A stretch of DNA of 64,000 bases from Deltaproteobacteria bacterium (GCA_020848905.1 JADLHG010000043.1:46760-110759), one strand, 5' to 3'. Shown: positions 1 to 10,846, counted from the stretch's first letter. A program made the numbers and translations. The notes: a model not told the origin generated them from the sequence alone.

Positions 1-1
1 C

Positions 2-769
2 AACGCGCGCCTCGAGCGCGAGGGGCCGTTCGAGGCGATCTACGTGCCAGGCCCGGCGCACGACGCCGGGACCGCCCTCGGCGCGGCGCTCCTGCTCGGG
101 GGCGCGCGTCCGCGGCCGGAACCCCTCTCTCCGCTCGTAGGCCCGGACTACGACGACGCGCGGCTCGAGCGGGCGCTCCGCGGCTCGACGTTCCTCGTGG
201 AGCCCCTCGCCGACCCTTCCGCGCGGGCCGCCGAGCTCGTGGCGGCCGGAGAGATCGTGGGGTGGTTTCACGGGCGCCTCGAGCTCGGACCCCGGGCCCT
301 CGGCAGCCGTTCGCTCCTCGCCGATCCGCGGCGCCTCGACATGCGCGAGCGCCTGAACCGTCAGGTCAAGCACCGCGAGCTTTTTCGCCCCTTCGCCGCC
401 TCGTGCCTCGAGGAGGCGCTCGACGCGTGGTTCGAGGTCCCCGTGCGCGAGGGCCCGGGCGCCGAGGCCTCGCGGGAGCTGATGCTGCTCGCCTACCCTG
501 TCCGCGCGGAGCGTCGCGCGCAGATCCCGGCCGTGGTGCACCGCGACGGCACCTGTCGCATCCAGACGGTCGATGCGTTGCGCCAACCGGCCTACCACGC
601 GCTGCTGGCGCGCTTCTTCGCCCTGACCGGCGTGCCCCTGGTGCTGAACACCTCGTTCAACGACAGCGAGCCGATCGTCTGCAGCCCCGAGGACGCGCTC
701 GCGACCTTCGGGCGCACGGAGATCGACGCCCTCGTGATCGGAGACCGCCTCGTGCGGCGGCGCCCCTGA
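2..769 (+). CDS. Carbamoyltransferase, C-terminal part (NodU/CmcH/TobZ family), 5' end outside window
   Basis: The reading frame is open from the first base of the window, so the gene starts upstream; about 255 C-terminal residues are present. The family motifs of the carbamoyltransferase C-terminal (YrdC-like) domain are visible: GWFHGRLELGPRALGSRS, the FRPFAAS segment and LNTSFNDSEPIVCSPEDA near the end. Family members transfer a carbamoyl group from carbamoyl phosphate through a carbamoyl-adenylate to a hydroxyl group of a small molecule such as a Nod factor, cephem or aminoglycoside. The substrate here cannot be told. The stop lies one base before the ATG of a radical SAM gene, so the two are probably co-transcribed and may act on the same compound. 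Family is secure; pathway is unknown. Confidence 0.88.
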   Translation, partial: NARLEREGPFEAIYVPGPAHDAGTALGAALLLGGARPRPEPLSPLVGPDYDDARLERALRGSTFLVEPLADPSARAAELVAAGEIVGWFHGRLELGPRALGSRSLLADPRRLDMRERLNRQVKHRELFRPFAASCLEEALDAWFEVPVREGPGAEASRELMLLAYPVRAERRAQIPAVVHRDGTCRIQTVDALRQPAYHALLARFFALTGVPLVLNTSFNDSEPIVCSPEDALATFGRTEIDALVIGDRLVRRRP

Positions 770-770
770 A

Positions 771-1754
771 ATGCGGCGCCTCGGTGTGCCCGCGGACGAG
801 CTGCTCTTCTCGCCGGCCGTGGATCGCTACGGCGCGCGCCTGGCCCTGGTCTTCGGCAACCAGGCGCCGGACGGCCTCTGCCCCTATTTCCGCGCGGGCG
901 GCTGTCTGCACTGCGACATCGGCGCCGGGGAGGGACGGGCCTTCACGCTCGAGGAGAACCGCGCCCGGCTGCGCTGGTTTCACGGGCACTACGCGACGCT
1001 CCTGCCCGAGCTCGCGCACCTCGTGGTCTACGACTCGGGGTCGGTCCTGAACCCGCGCGAGCTGCCCGCCGAGTTCCTGGACGAGCTCTTCGTCTGGGCG
1101 CGAACGCTTCCCGCGTTGCGCGCGCTCTCGCTCGACTCGCGGGAGGCCTTCGTGCGCGGCGACCGGCTCGTGGCGCTCGCGGAGCGGGCAGGAGACGCGA
1201 TCGCGGTGCGTCCGATCCTGGGGCTCGAGACGAGTGACGACCACCGGCGCGACGGACTCCTGCGCAAGCGTATGCCCCGGCGCGCGGTGCTCCGGGCCTT
1301 CGACGAGGTGGCTCGCGCGGCCGAGCGCGTGGGCGGCGGGCGCGTCGGCCTGGACGTGAACCTGGTCGTGGCCGGTCCCGGAACGGACGCGGCCTCGGCG
1401 GCCGAGGATGCGGCGGCCACCGCGCGCTTTGCCTTCGCCGAGGGGGGCGCGCGCGGGCTCTCTGTGGACCTGAACCTCCACCCCTACTATCCGAGCGGGC
1501 GCGGCCGGGCGGCCTTTCCCGACCATCCCCGGTGCGCGCTCCCCACCCTCGTCGAGGCGCTCGAGGCCATCCTGCGCGAGCGGGCGGAGCGGATGCCCGC
1601 GGCGGGCCTCTTCATCGGCTGGGAGGACGAGGGGCACGACACCGAGGGTTCGCAGCGGGCCCTCGATGGTATGCGGCTCGCCGCGATGATCGATCGCTTC
1701 AACGCCGCGCCCAGCGCGGAGCTTCTGCAGAGCCTGCGCGAGCCCTCTCGGTAG
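771..1754 (+). CDS. Elp3-like radical SAM protein, 327 aa
   Basis: Residues C37, C45 and C48 form a Cx7Cx2C cluster (CPYFRAGGCLHC), the spaced cysteine pattern seen in Elp3-like and archaeosine-type radical SAM enzymes, which differs from the common CxxxCxxC. The later segment GLETSDDHRRDGLLRKRM matches the Elp3-like pattern in which a Glu-containing strand is followed by a conserved Asp and Lys. The protein is expected to bind a [4Fe-4S] cluster and S-adenosylmethionine. No extra Fe-S domain or acetyltransferase domain is visible, so it is not Elp3 itself. The ATG begins two bases after the carbamoyltransferase stop codon, which indicates an operon and a possible shared substrate. Substrate and reaction are unknown. 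Confidence 0.78.
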   Translation: MRRLGVPADELLFSPAVDRYGARLALVFGNQAPDGLCPYFRAGGCLHCDIGAGEGRAFTLEENRARLRWFHGHYATLLPELAHLVVYDSGSVLNPRELPAEFLDELFVWARTLPALRALSLDSREAFVRGDRLVALAERAGDAIAVRPILGLETSDDHRRDGLLRKRMPRRAVLRAFDEVARAAERVGGGRVGLDVNLVVAGPGTDAASAAEDAAATARFAFAEGGARGLSVDLNLHPYYPSGRGRAAFPDHPRCALPTLVEALEAILRERAERMPAAGLFIGWEDEGHDTEGSQRALDGMRLAAMIDRFNAAPSAELLQSLREPSR

Positions 1755-1803
1755 CGCTCGCGATGCGTCCCGACCCGCGGGTGGCTGCGACAACTTGCCC
1801 GAT

Positions 1804-1825
1804 GCGGCACTTTGCCTAGTGCCGC
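1804..1825. terminator. Hairpin after the carbamoyltransferase/radical SAM pair
   Basis: GCGGCAC (1804-1810) and GTGCCGC (1819-1825) form a perfect 7-bp stem with an 8-base loop, 50 bp after the stop at 1754. There is no T-run, so an intrinsic terminator is uncertain; it could also be an operator upstream of the next gene. Confidence 0.35.
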
Positions 1826-1950
1826 GCACGCGCGGACCTTGATACAGGCAAGCGAGACGATGACGGGCGGGCGCGTCGCGCACGCCTAGAAGACTCCTCC
1901 AGTGAGTTGACCGCGGGCGCGAGCCGCCGCCCGAACAGGAGACGTGCGTC

Positions 1951-3483
1951 ATGAGAGGAAGAGCGACCTGCAAATGGCTCGTGCTCGGGTACGCCTGGGC
2001 CGGATTGGCGTGCTCGCCGAGCGGAGGGGGAAGCGCCGACGCGGGGGCTACGGCCGACGTGGCTCTCGCGCGGGACGCGGCGATCCCCGATGGACGGAGC
2101 CCCCTCGAGGCCGGGAGCGTCGACCGCGGGACAGGTGACGCGACGCGAGCCGACGCGGGGCCGCCGCCCCCCTTCGTGCCGGGCGAGCTCGGTACCTCGG
2201 CTGCCGTTCTCGACCTCGACGGCGACGGACACCTCGACCTCGTGGTGGGGGCGCCCTCCTCGAGCGAGGGAGCCCGCGCGGGCGCGGTCCTCATCTATCG
2301 CGGCTCGGCGAGCGGTTTCGGGTCGACTCCGGCGGCGAAGCTCCTCGGAGAGACGGAGGGTGACAGCTTCGGGGCCCGCGTGGCGGCGGTCGGGGACGTG
2401 GACGGGGATGGAAAGCCGGAGCTCGCCGTTTCGGCGCTCCACGCGACGGGGAGGATGCCCCTCTCCGGCGCGGTCTACGTCTACCGAGGGGGCCAGCTTC
2501 CACCCACGCGCCTGGCGAAGCTGTCGGGCGAGGTCGCGCTCGACCGGTTCGGCTCGTCGGTCGCCGGCGGAGATCTGGACGGGGACGGCAGGAGCGAGCT
2601 CGTCGTCGCGGCGCCGCTGGCGCGTGGTTACCAGCTCTACAGCGGTGCGGTGTACCTCTACCGGAGCGGCAAGGCTCTCACCGACGCCGCCGACGTGAAG
2701 CTCGGGGGGAGCGCCCAGCAGGGGGCCATCGGGGCCGCGGCGCTCGCCGTCGGGGACCTCACGGCCGACGGCCTCTCGGAGCTCCTCGTCGGGACAGGCC
2801 ACTCGGTGCTGGTCTTCCTCGGGCGAAAAGATCTGCAGCAGCACCTCGCGAGCACCCCCGAAGCCGATAGCGAAATTCACGGCCGGCCGCTCACGGCCAC
2901 GGGACACACCGGCTCGGGCTTCGGCAACGCGCTGGCGGTGGCCGGGGACCTGGACGGCGACGGCGTGGGGGATCTCGTCGTGGCCAATCCCTCGCGCACG
3001 GTGCCCGACCTCTTCACCAACCGAGGATGTGTCTACCTGTTCAGGGGCGCGAAGAAGCTGCCCACCGACATCCTGGAGAGCGACCCGGCGACGCGCCTGG
3101 TCAAGCTCGTGGGCGAGGCCGATGCGAGCCAGTTCGGCGCGAGCGTGGCGCTGGTGCCGGACGTGAACGGCGGCGGTGCGCCGGACCTCGTGGTCGGGGC
3201 GCGCTGGGCCGCGGGGGGCCAGGGCGGAACCTCGCCCGTGGCCGGCAAGGGCTACCTCTTCCACACCGAGGAGCTGCTCGGAAAGGGGGGCGGCGAGGTC
3301 GGGGCCAGCTCCGCGGTCCGGACCCTCGTGGCCGACACGCCGAGCGGCGAGCTGGGCGGGACGGTGGCGGCAGGGCCGGCGGGGAGCGTGGTGCTCGGCG
3401 CGCCCCGGCTCGAGCAGGAAAAAGGAGGAGCGTTCGTTTTCACCCTCAAGAGCGGCCAGGCGCAGCGCCTGCAGACCCCCTGA
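1951..3483 (+). CDS. FG-GAP repeat (integrin-alpha-like) lipoprotein, 510 aa
   Basis: The N-terminus is a lipoprotein signal with lipobox AGLAC (C21), followed by an Asp/Ala/Gly-rich linker to about residue 70. From there the protein is built of repeated FG-GAP units, each with a calcium-loop-like DxDGDG motif (for example DLDGDGHLDLVVGAP, DVDGDGKPELAVSA, DLDGDGRSELVVAA, DLDGDGVGDLVVANP). It should fold as a Ca-stabilised seven-bladed propeller on the cell surface or periplasmic face of a membrane; binding partners are unknown. The start is supported by AGGAGA about 11 bases upstream. The preceding 196 bp are non-coding apart from a hairpin, so it is probably transcribed alone or with the cytochrome-like gene 30 bp downstream. 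Confidence 0.85.
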   Translation: MRGRATCKWLVLGYAWAGLACSPSGGGSADAGATADVALARDAAIPDGRSPLEAGSVDRGTGDATRADAGPPPPFVPGELGTSAAVLDLDGDGHLDLVVGAPSSSEGARAGAVLIYRGSASGFGSTPAAKLLGETEGDSFGARVAAVGDVDGDGKPELAVSALHATGRMPLSGAVYVYRGGQLPPTRLAKLSGEVALDRFGSSVAGGDLDGDGRSELVVAAPLARGYQLYSGAVYLYRSGKALTDAADVKLGGSAQQGAIGAAALAVGDLTADGLSELLVGTGHSVLVFLGRKDLQQHLASTPEADSEIHGRPLTATGHTGSGFGNALAVAGDLDGDGVGDLVVANPSRTVPDLFTNRGCVYLFRGAKKLPTDILESDPATRLVKLVGEADASQFGASVALVPDVNGGGAPDLVVGARWAAGGQGGTSPVAGKGYLFHTEELLGKGGGEVGASSAVRTLVADTPSGELGGTVAAGPAGSVVLGAPRLEQEKGGAFVFTLKSGQAQRLQTP

Positions 3484-3513
3484 CCCGGCGGGACCCGCGG
3501 AAGGAAGCGAACA

Positions 3514-4458
3514 ATGCGAAAAAGAACTCTAATACTAATCAGCGCGTGCGCCGGCAGCCTCGCGCTGACCGTCGGTCTCTCGCGCGGGGAGGAGCCCGCA
3601 CCCTTCACCCCCGCCGGGCAGAAGTGGGCCGCGCTCCCGACGGGGCACGCCCCGGGCAAGGACAACGGTAAGGTCACCGGGGACCCGAAGAACGCGCTCC
3701 ACTTCCCCGGGGCGGACTGCGGCATCTGCCACCTGGAGGGGCGGAGCGCGGGGAAGTTCGTCTTCACCGTCGGGGGGACGCTCTACAAGGACAAGGCCGG
3801 ACGAGAGCCTCTGGCCGGCGCCGAGGTCGTGCTGCGGGACGTGACCGGCAAGGTGATCAGCATGACCAGCAACGCGGCGGGGAACTTCTTCACCTACGAA
3901 CCCGTCGCCGCCGACCCGCGGCTCGGGGGCGACCCGAAGAGCCCCGCCAACTGGCGCTACAAGGCCTGGGTTCACCAGGGCGGCCACGTGGTGCGGACCA
4001 TGGTCACCCTCGCGCCCGTGGGGGGGATGGGGGCGCCGCGGATGTCCTGCAACATGCACCACGCGCCGACGGGCACGCGTGGACCCGTGGCTCCCGTGAG
4101 CTACGGGTCGCTGGCCAGCTTCCCGAAGACGGGGGTGAGCTTCCGCCAGCACGTCTTGCCCGTGCTGAAGAACCGGTGCAAGGCCTGCCACGTACCGGGT
4201 TCGACCAAGCCGAACGTGGCCTACGGCACTGAGAACTTCGACTTCAGCGCGGGTCTGGACCTGTCCGGCTACCAGAAGGACGCCCTCTCGGCGAAGGGGC
4301 TCGCCGACGTGGTGAACACCGTGACGCCCGACGCGAGCCTGCTCCTCGCCAAGCCCATGACGGGCGGCAAGCACGGCGGCGGGCAGCACTGGAAGGTTGG
4401 GGATCCGGACCACGCGGTGCTCCGGCAGTGGATCGCGGAAGGGGCGAAGGAGAACTGA
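3514..4458 (+). CDS. Exported cytochrome-c-like protein with two CxxCH motifs, 314 aa
   Basis: A basic N-terminus and hydrophobic stretch (residues 1-25) form a signal peptide. Two haem-c attachment motifs are present, CGICH at 69-73 and CKACH at 222-226. Between them, residues about 86-130 resemble a carboxypeptidase-regulatory-like beta domain (GREPLAGAEVVLRD then GNFFTYEP). The C-terminal part resembles the cytochrome-type domain found in exported multidomain proteins, with the second CxxCH and an LDLSGYQ segment. A periplasmic electron-transfer or haem-binding role is inferred; no partner oxidoreductase is adjacent. A strong GGAAGGAAG site precedes the ATG. The gene follows the FG-GAP lipoprotein by 30 bp, suggesting co-expression. 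Confidence 0.75.
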   Translation: MRKRTLILISACAGSLALTVGLSRGEEPAPFTPAGQKWAALPTGHAPGKDNGKVTGDPKNALHFPGADCGICHLEGRSAGKFVFTVGGTLYKDKAGREPLAGAEVVLRDVTGKVISMTSNAAGNFFTYEPVAADPRLGGDPKSPANWRYKAWVHQGGHVVRTMVTLAPVGGMGAPRMSCNMHHAPTGTRGPVAPVSYGSLASFPKTGVSFRQHVLPVLKNRCKACHVPGSTKPNVAYGTENFDFSAGLDLSGYQKDALSAKGLADVVNTVTPDASLLLAKPMTGGKHGGGQHWKVGDPDHAVLRQWIAEGAKEN

Positions 4459-4519
4459 CGCGCCGGCGCGACGTCACAGCCGCCCGCGCGTGCGGTAGAG
4501 TGCGGTGCGGGAGTCCCTC

Positions 4520-5812
4520 GTGCCGCGCGTTATCCTGCACTGCGACCTCGACGCCTTCTACGCCTCCGTCGAGCAACGGGATCGCCCCGAGCTGCGCGGC
4601 CGCCCCGTGATCGTCGGCGGGTCGGTCCGCCGGGGCGTGGTCTGCGCCGCGTCCTACGAGGCGCGCCCCTTCGGCGTGCGCTCGGCGATCCCGATGGCCC
4701 GGGCGGTGAGGCTCTGCCCCGAGGCGGTGGTGCTCGCGCCGCGCATGTCCCACTACGCGGCCGTGTCGCGGCAATTCTTCGGCATCCTGGGGCGCTACTC
4801 GCCGCTCGTGGAGGGCCTTTCGCTCGACGAGGCGTTCCTGGACGTGACGGGGGCGGAGCGGTTGCTCGGCGAGGGGCCGGCCATCGCGCGGGGGATCAAG
4901 CAGGCGGTACGCGACGAGCTCGCCCTCGTCGTCTCCGTGGGTGTGGCGCCGACGAAGTTTCTGGCCAAGATCGCGAGCGACCTCTCCAAGCCCGACGGCC
5001 TGCTCGTGGTGGCCGAGGAGGAGGTGGCGACGTTCCTCGGACCGCTGCCGATCTCGCGGCTCTGGGGGGTGGGGCCGCGCACCGAGGAGGCGCTGTCGGC
5101 GCTGGCGCTGCGGACGATCGGGGAGCTCGCGCGTCTCGACGAGCGGACCCTGGCGCGCGCGATCGGCGAGGCGCGCGCGGTGCATCTGCTGCGGCTGGCG
5201 CGGGGGCTCGACGACCGCGACGTGGTCCCCGACCGCGAGGCGGTCTCGGTGGGCCACGAGGACACCTTCGACGAGGACTGCTTCGACCGGGAGCGACTCC
5301 GCGCGCACCTGCTGGATCAGGCCGACCGGGCCGCAGCGCGCCTACGGGCCCTCGGGCTCCGGACGCGCGTGGTCACGCTGAAGATCAAGTACGCCGACCA
5401 CCGGCGGCTGAGTCGCCGCGCCTCGCTGAAGGAGGCGACGGACGACGGCAGCACGGTGGGCCGGGTGGCGTGCGCGCTCCTCGCGCGGGTTCCGGAGCTG
5501 GAGCGAAGAGGCGTGCGCCTGACGGGGGTGAGTCTGTCGGGCTTCGTGACCGAGCCGGGGGCGGTGCAGCTCGGCTTGCTCGACGGGGAGGGTGCGGCGC
5601 AGCAGGTCGCCGACCGCGTGGGACTCGGCGCGGTGCTGGATCAGATCGCCGCGCGCTTCGGGCCCGACGCACTCCGCCGGGCCGTGCACTTGCCTGCTAG
5701 CGGTGCGCCGGAGGCTGCGGAGGATTGTGCGGCTGACCGCCGATCGGGCCCGGGATCGGGGCGGGCGCCGGGGGCTGGGCCGGCTCGGGGCGCACGTACT
5801 TCCAGGCGTTGA
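4520..5812 (+). CDS. dinB: DNA polymerase IV (Y-family translesion polymerase)
   Basis: Y-family motifs appear in order: HCDLDAFYASVE at the N-terminus (metal-binding Asp), YEARPFGVRSAMP-like YEARPFGVRSAIP, and LSLDEAFLDVT with the catalytic Asp-Glu pair. These are followed by the thumb segment SVGVAPTKFLAKIASD and a helix-hairpin-helix region around the WGVGPRTEEAL motif, then the little-finger domain. I chose the GTG at 4520, four codons before ILHCDLD, because GGGAG lies six bases upstream; an in-frame GTG at 4505 is the alternative. The product of 430 aa is slightly long because the C-terminal 39 codons overlap the end of a convergent gene. No beta-clamp motif can be named with confidence in this tail. 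Confidence 0.93.
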   Translation: MPRVILHCDLDAFYASVEQRDRPELRGRPVIVGGSVRRGVVCAASYEARPFGVRSAIPMARAVRLCPEAVVLAPRMSHYAAVSRQFFGILGRYSPLVEGLSLDEAFLDVTGAERLLGEGPAIARGIKQAVRDELALVVSVGVAPTKFLAKIASDLSKPDGLLVVAEEEVATFLGPLPISRLWGVGPRTEEALSALALRTIGELARLDERTLARAIGEARAVHLLRLARGLDDRDVVPDREAVSVGHEDTFDEDCFDRERLRAHLLDQADRAAARLRALGLRTRVVTLKIKYADHRRLSRRASLKEATDDGSTVGRVACALLARVPELERRGVRLTGVSLSGFVTEPGAVQLGLLDGEGAAQQVADRVGLGAVLDQIAARFGPDALRRAVHLPASGAPEAAEDCAADRRSGPGSGRAPGAGPARGARTSRR

Positions 5813-6191
5813 CCTGCTGCAGGACCAGGCCGCCCGCGAAGCCGCCCTCGAGGAAGGAGGCGATCCCCTGGAAGGGACCGATCTGCTTCCGGCTGTGCGC
5901 CAGCTGCACCATGCGCTTGGTCGCGCGGAAGTCGGCCGTGATGGTGCGGCCCTGGTCGGTCGGGCGCAGCCCGCCGTGGCTCCACAGGTCGCCGAGCCGG
6001 ATGCTGCGGGTGGTGAAGGCCTTGGTCGGGTTGTACTGCCGGTTCAGGCTGGCCGCGATCATGCTCTTCATCGACTTCGCCGTCTGGCGGTCGGCGCGGT
6101 ACGGCATGGGGATGTCGGCGCGCACCGGCGCCGCGGCGAAGAGCACGCCGCCGAGCACGGCCAGAGACAACGAACGAGCAAACGCTTTCAT
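5697..6191 (-). CDS. Small exported protein with Pro-rich tail, unknown function, 164 aa
   Basis: The N-terminus is a clear Sec signal peptide ending in PVRA-D at about residue 29. The mature part is a basic-to-neutral globular region without a motif I recognise, ending in a Pro/Ala/Gly-rich tail (QPPAPAPIPGPIGG). The start is set by GGAGGA eight bases before the ATG at 6191; the frame is open further upstream but without a plausible site. The 3' 116 bp overlap the end of dinB on the opposite strand. It is divergently placed from the subtilase gene across a 521-bp AT-rich spacer. Function unknown. Confidence 0.7.
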   Translation of the reverse strand: MKAFARSLSLAVLGGVLFAAAPVRADIPMPYRADRQTAKSMKSMIAASLNRQYNPTKAFTTRSIRLGDLWSHGGLRPTDQGRTITADFRATKRMVQLAHSRKQIGPFQGIASFLEGGFAGGLVLQQVNAWKYVRPEPAQPPAPAPIPGPIGGQPHNPPQPPAHR

Positions 6192-6712
6192 GGTGTCCTC
6201 CCGGAGGTAGATAGAGCCGCACCACGCCAACCAGCGGCGCCGCGCATCTGCGCTCTCCCGCCCGCGTCGTGCACGCAGGGGCGAAGGGCAACTGCCGTGC
6301 CCGGGCCCCGCATCCTCAACTCCTCGTGACCATGGAGAGCCGTGCGGAGCGAGCCGGCCCGGGGCCTTCGGGATCCGAAGCGGCGCCGCGGACGCCATCC
6401 GAGCTCCGGTGTTCAGCGCGCGACCAGGTCCAGGGATGGGTACTTCGCGGTCCGTCCGTTGCGGTCCGCACCTCTTCACGGTCGGGCCGGAGGCGCGGCG
6501 GACGGCCAAGTGTAATCCAAATTACTCTATGACGGCGAACATGCTGCAATGAGTCACAGCCCTCAGATTCACACTAACACGATGTAATGTTGTGCAAAAA
6601 AAAGACCCGTTGTCATTCCTCTTACGTTGTGCGACCTAGTGTGCAGGTGGAGTCGCGCGTAGGATCGCGGCTCACGTTGGCGAGGGTTTCTCTACACGTA
6701 GTGGAGGGTTGC
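6192..6712. other. 521-bp divergent intergenic region with AT-rich core
   Basis: No convincing gene lies here. The stretch 6510-6640 is clearly AT-richer than the rest of the window (for example GTAATCCAAATTACTCTATG and a run of A at 6595-6603), as expected for divergent promoters of the small exported protein and the protease. No hexamer pair stood out enough to mark a promoter. Confidence 0.5.
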
Positions 6713-9229
6713 ATGCGGCGCGGGCATCTGCGAAGCGCGAGCGGAGTTCTGGCGGTGGTCCTGGCCTTCGGGCTCGGGGCCTGTGGGAACGACGAGAACA
6801 CGGGCGGCGCCGTCGGGACGTGGCGGGCGGGGCTCACGGGGCTCGAGAAGGCCGACGTGATCCTGCAAGCCATCGCGGGCCGCGGCGTGACGGCGGCGAA
6901 CGCGCATCGGGCCTTCCCGCGCAAGCTCGTGCAGCTGCGCTCGGGCCGGGTGAACGGGAAGCAGGAGGCCCTGATCGACGTGCTGATCCAGGCCGACCCG
7001 AGCGCGGTGAGCAAGCTGCAGGCGCTCGGCGTGACGGTACGCACGGTGACCAACGACGGGATCATCACCGCGACGACCCCGCTCTCGCGCGTGCAGGCCA
7101 TCGCCGCACTCTCCGAGGTGACGCGCATCGAAGCCTCGCGCGCGATGAAGGCGATGAACGACAAGTCGAACGACCTCTTCGCCACGCCCGCGGGGACGCA
7201 GGCGGGGATGAACAACCCGCGGTCGTATCGTGGGGCGGGCGTGGTGGTCGGCGTCATCGACACCGGCATCGACTGGACGCACAAGGACTTCATCAAGGAC
7301 GCGACGGAGTGCGTGGGTTGCACTCCCGAGACGCGGGTGGCCTACTACTGGGACCAGTCGGATACGGCAGACGGCAACCCGCCGACGGGGTTCACCTACG
7401 GCCACGAGTACACGCGCGCAGTGATCAACGACGCGCTCCAGAACTACGACAATAGCTGGAGCGAGCTGACGAACGAATTTGGTGCGACCGCCCCCGGCTA
7501 CCCGATTCGGGCTGCCGCGCGCGACGAGGACGGGCACGGCTCGCACGTGGCGGGCTCCGCGGCCGGTGATGGCAGCGGCAGCGGCAAGATGGGCGGGGCG
7601 CCCGACGCGGAGCTCGTGATCGTGAAGTTCGACTTCGACGGAGGGCGGAACTCCGACGCGTCGATCATCGACGGCGTGAACTACATCTTCCAGCGGGCCG
7701 CCGCGCTCGGCAAACCGGCGGTGATCAATATGAGCCTCGGCTCGGACTACGGCGTGCGCGACGGCACGAGCCTCGAGGAGCGGGGCATCGACGCGCTCAC
7801 GGGCCCGGGCAAGGTGGTGGCCGTGGCGGCCGGCAATCCGGGCGCGAACAACTGGTCGACGAAGCTCACCTGGGGCTATGCGCTTCACGGCAGCGGCGCG
7901 ATGAACGCGGACAACATCACCTTCCGCTTCCCGAGCTACGCGCCGTCGGCGAGCGACTACGGCTTCTTCGATATCTGGTACAAGAGCGGCAACAAGTGCC
8001 GCGTGCGCGTCACCGCGCCTAACGGCAGCGTCTATCCGCCGAGCACCGCGGGCGCCTACCGCAACACCTGGGTCACCGGCAGCGCGTACAGCGGGTTCAA
8101 CACGACCCAGGGCGCGATCCTCGTCGGGAACGGCGGCGACCAGCTCGGTTCGGGCACCACGACCCCCGACCACGAGGTGTACGTGGAGATCTCGGACTAC
8201 TACGGTACGAAGCCCGCGGCGGGGACGTGGACCATCCGGCTCGAGCCCGCAACCAGCACCAGCACCTGCGCCGGCACCTATCACGCCTGGTACGGCGCGA
8301 GCGACAGCGTGACCGCCGGCTGGAAGGCCGAGCCCCGGACCGAGATCAACAAGACACCGCGCTTCGGCGGTCGCGAGTCCGACAACAAGATGACCATCGG
8401 CACGCCGGCCTCGGCGAACAAGGTCATCGCCGTGGCGGCCTACCAGACGCGGCAGAGCTGGACCTACGCCTACGGCGCGCAGTGCACGGCGGTCTCCTCG
8501 ACGGAGCAGGCCTACAGCGCGGGTGAGCTCGGCTACTACGAGGTCTTCGAGCTCGGCGAGCTGGCCTACTTCTCGGGACGCGGTCCGCGGCGCGATGGCG
8601 TGCTGAAGCCGGAGATCGCGGCGCCGGGCGTAGGCATCGCTTCCACCTACTCGCACTTCGTGCGGCAGCACCAGTGGCCGAACAAGTGCGTCGCCATGTC
8701 CGCCGGCGGGCCGTACCACTTCGGCTCCAACCGGGTGCTCCCCGGGCTCGAGGCGAACATCCTGCAGGGGACCAGCATGGCCACGCCGAACGCGACGGGG
8801 GCCATCGCGGTGCTCCTCGATCAGAAGCGCGACCTCACCGACGCTTGCCTGCGGAAGCTCTTCCTCGCGAGCGCGCGTCACGACGACGCCACCGATACGG
8901 TCCGCAACTCGCCGAACAGCGCCTTCACCGACACCGACGGCGTCGTCGGTACCACTAAGCCCGTGAACAACGACTGGGGCTACGGCAAGCTGGACATCGG
9001 GTCCACCTCGGCGGCGATGACGACGAACGGCTACGCCACCTGCACGGGAGCCTGCACGACGAACGCGGACTGCGCGGTGGGTAAGGTCTGCTCGCCGTCG
9101 GCCGATCCCTGCGGCTGCTCGACCTGCGTCACGCCCGTCTGCCAGGCCAAGGGGACGAGCTGCACCGCGGGTAGCCAGTGCTGCTCCGGCTCGTGCGGCG
9201 GCAAGTCGGGCTCGAAGACCTGCAAGTAG
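6713..9229 (+). CDS. Subtilisin-like (S8) serine protease lipoprotein with Cys-rich tail, 838 aa
   Basis: The lipobox LGAC (C24) follows a short signal peptide. Residues about 40-150 form an inhibitor-like propeptide, then the S8 catalytic domain: Asp183 in VIDTGIDW, His275 in DGHGSHVAG, oxyanion-hole Asn375 in AAGNPG and Ser688 in GTSMATPNATG. A long insert of about 300 residues lies between Asn375 and Ser688 and looks beta-rich. The last 65 residues hold about 16 cysteines in closely spaced pairs (CTGACTTNADC, CGCSTC, CCSGSC) and probably form a disulfide-rich module. The start at 6713 has GGAGG five bases upstream; an upstream in-frame ATG at 6587 lacks a signal peptide. It is likely an outer-membrane or surface-anchored protease; its substrate is unknown. 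Confidence 0.9.
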   Translation: MRRGHLRSASGVLAVVLAFGLGACGNDENTGGAVGTWRAGLTGLEKADVILQAIAGRGVTAANAHRAFPRKLVQLRSGRVNGKQEALIDVLIQADPSAVSKLQALGVTVRTVTNDGIITATTPLSRVQAIAALSEVTRIEASRAMKAMNDKSNDLFATPAGTQAGMNNPRSYRGAGVVVGVIDTGIDWTHKDFIKDATECVGCTPETRVAYYWDQSDTADGNPPTGFTYGHEYTRAVINDALQNYDNSWSELTNEFGATAPGYPIRAAARDEDGHGSHVAGSAAGDGSGSGKMGGAPDAELVIVKFDFDGGRNSDASIIDGVNYIFQRAAALGKPAVINMSLGSDYGVRDGTSLEERGIDALTGPGKVVAVAAGNPGANNWSTKLTWGYALHGSGAMNADNITFRFPSYAPSASDYGFFDIWYKSGNKCRVRVTAPNGSVYPPSTAGAYRNTWVTGSAYSGFNTTQGAILVGNGGDQLGSGTTTPDHEVYVEISDYYGTKPAAGTWTIRLEPATSTSTCAGTYHAWYGASDSVTAGWKAEPRTEINKTPRFGGRESDNKMTIGTPASANKVIAVAAYQTRQSWTYAYGAQCTAVSSTEQAYSAGELGYYEVFELGELAYFSGRGPRRDGVLKPEIAAPGVGIASTYSHFVRQHQWPNKCVAMSAGGPYHFGSNRVLPGLEANILQGTSMATPNATGAIAVLLDQKRDLTDACLRKLFLASARHDDATDTVRNSPNSAFTDTDGVVGTTKPVNNDWGYGKLDIGSTSAAMTTNGYATCTGACTTNADCAVGKVCSPSADPCGCSTCVTPVCQAKGTSCTAGSQCCSGSCGGKSGSKTCK

Positions 9230-9349
9230 CTCCTTTCTCCTCCCCCCTCCTCTGCACCAAGCGACGTTCTCCTGCGGCAGTGGCTCCGGCCCTCGCCGGG
9301 TGATATCGTATTGCCCCTTAGCTAAGCTATCTGTCGACGGAGGAAGCCT

Positions 9350-10846
<1,497 letters not shown>

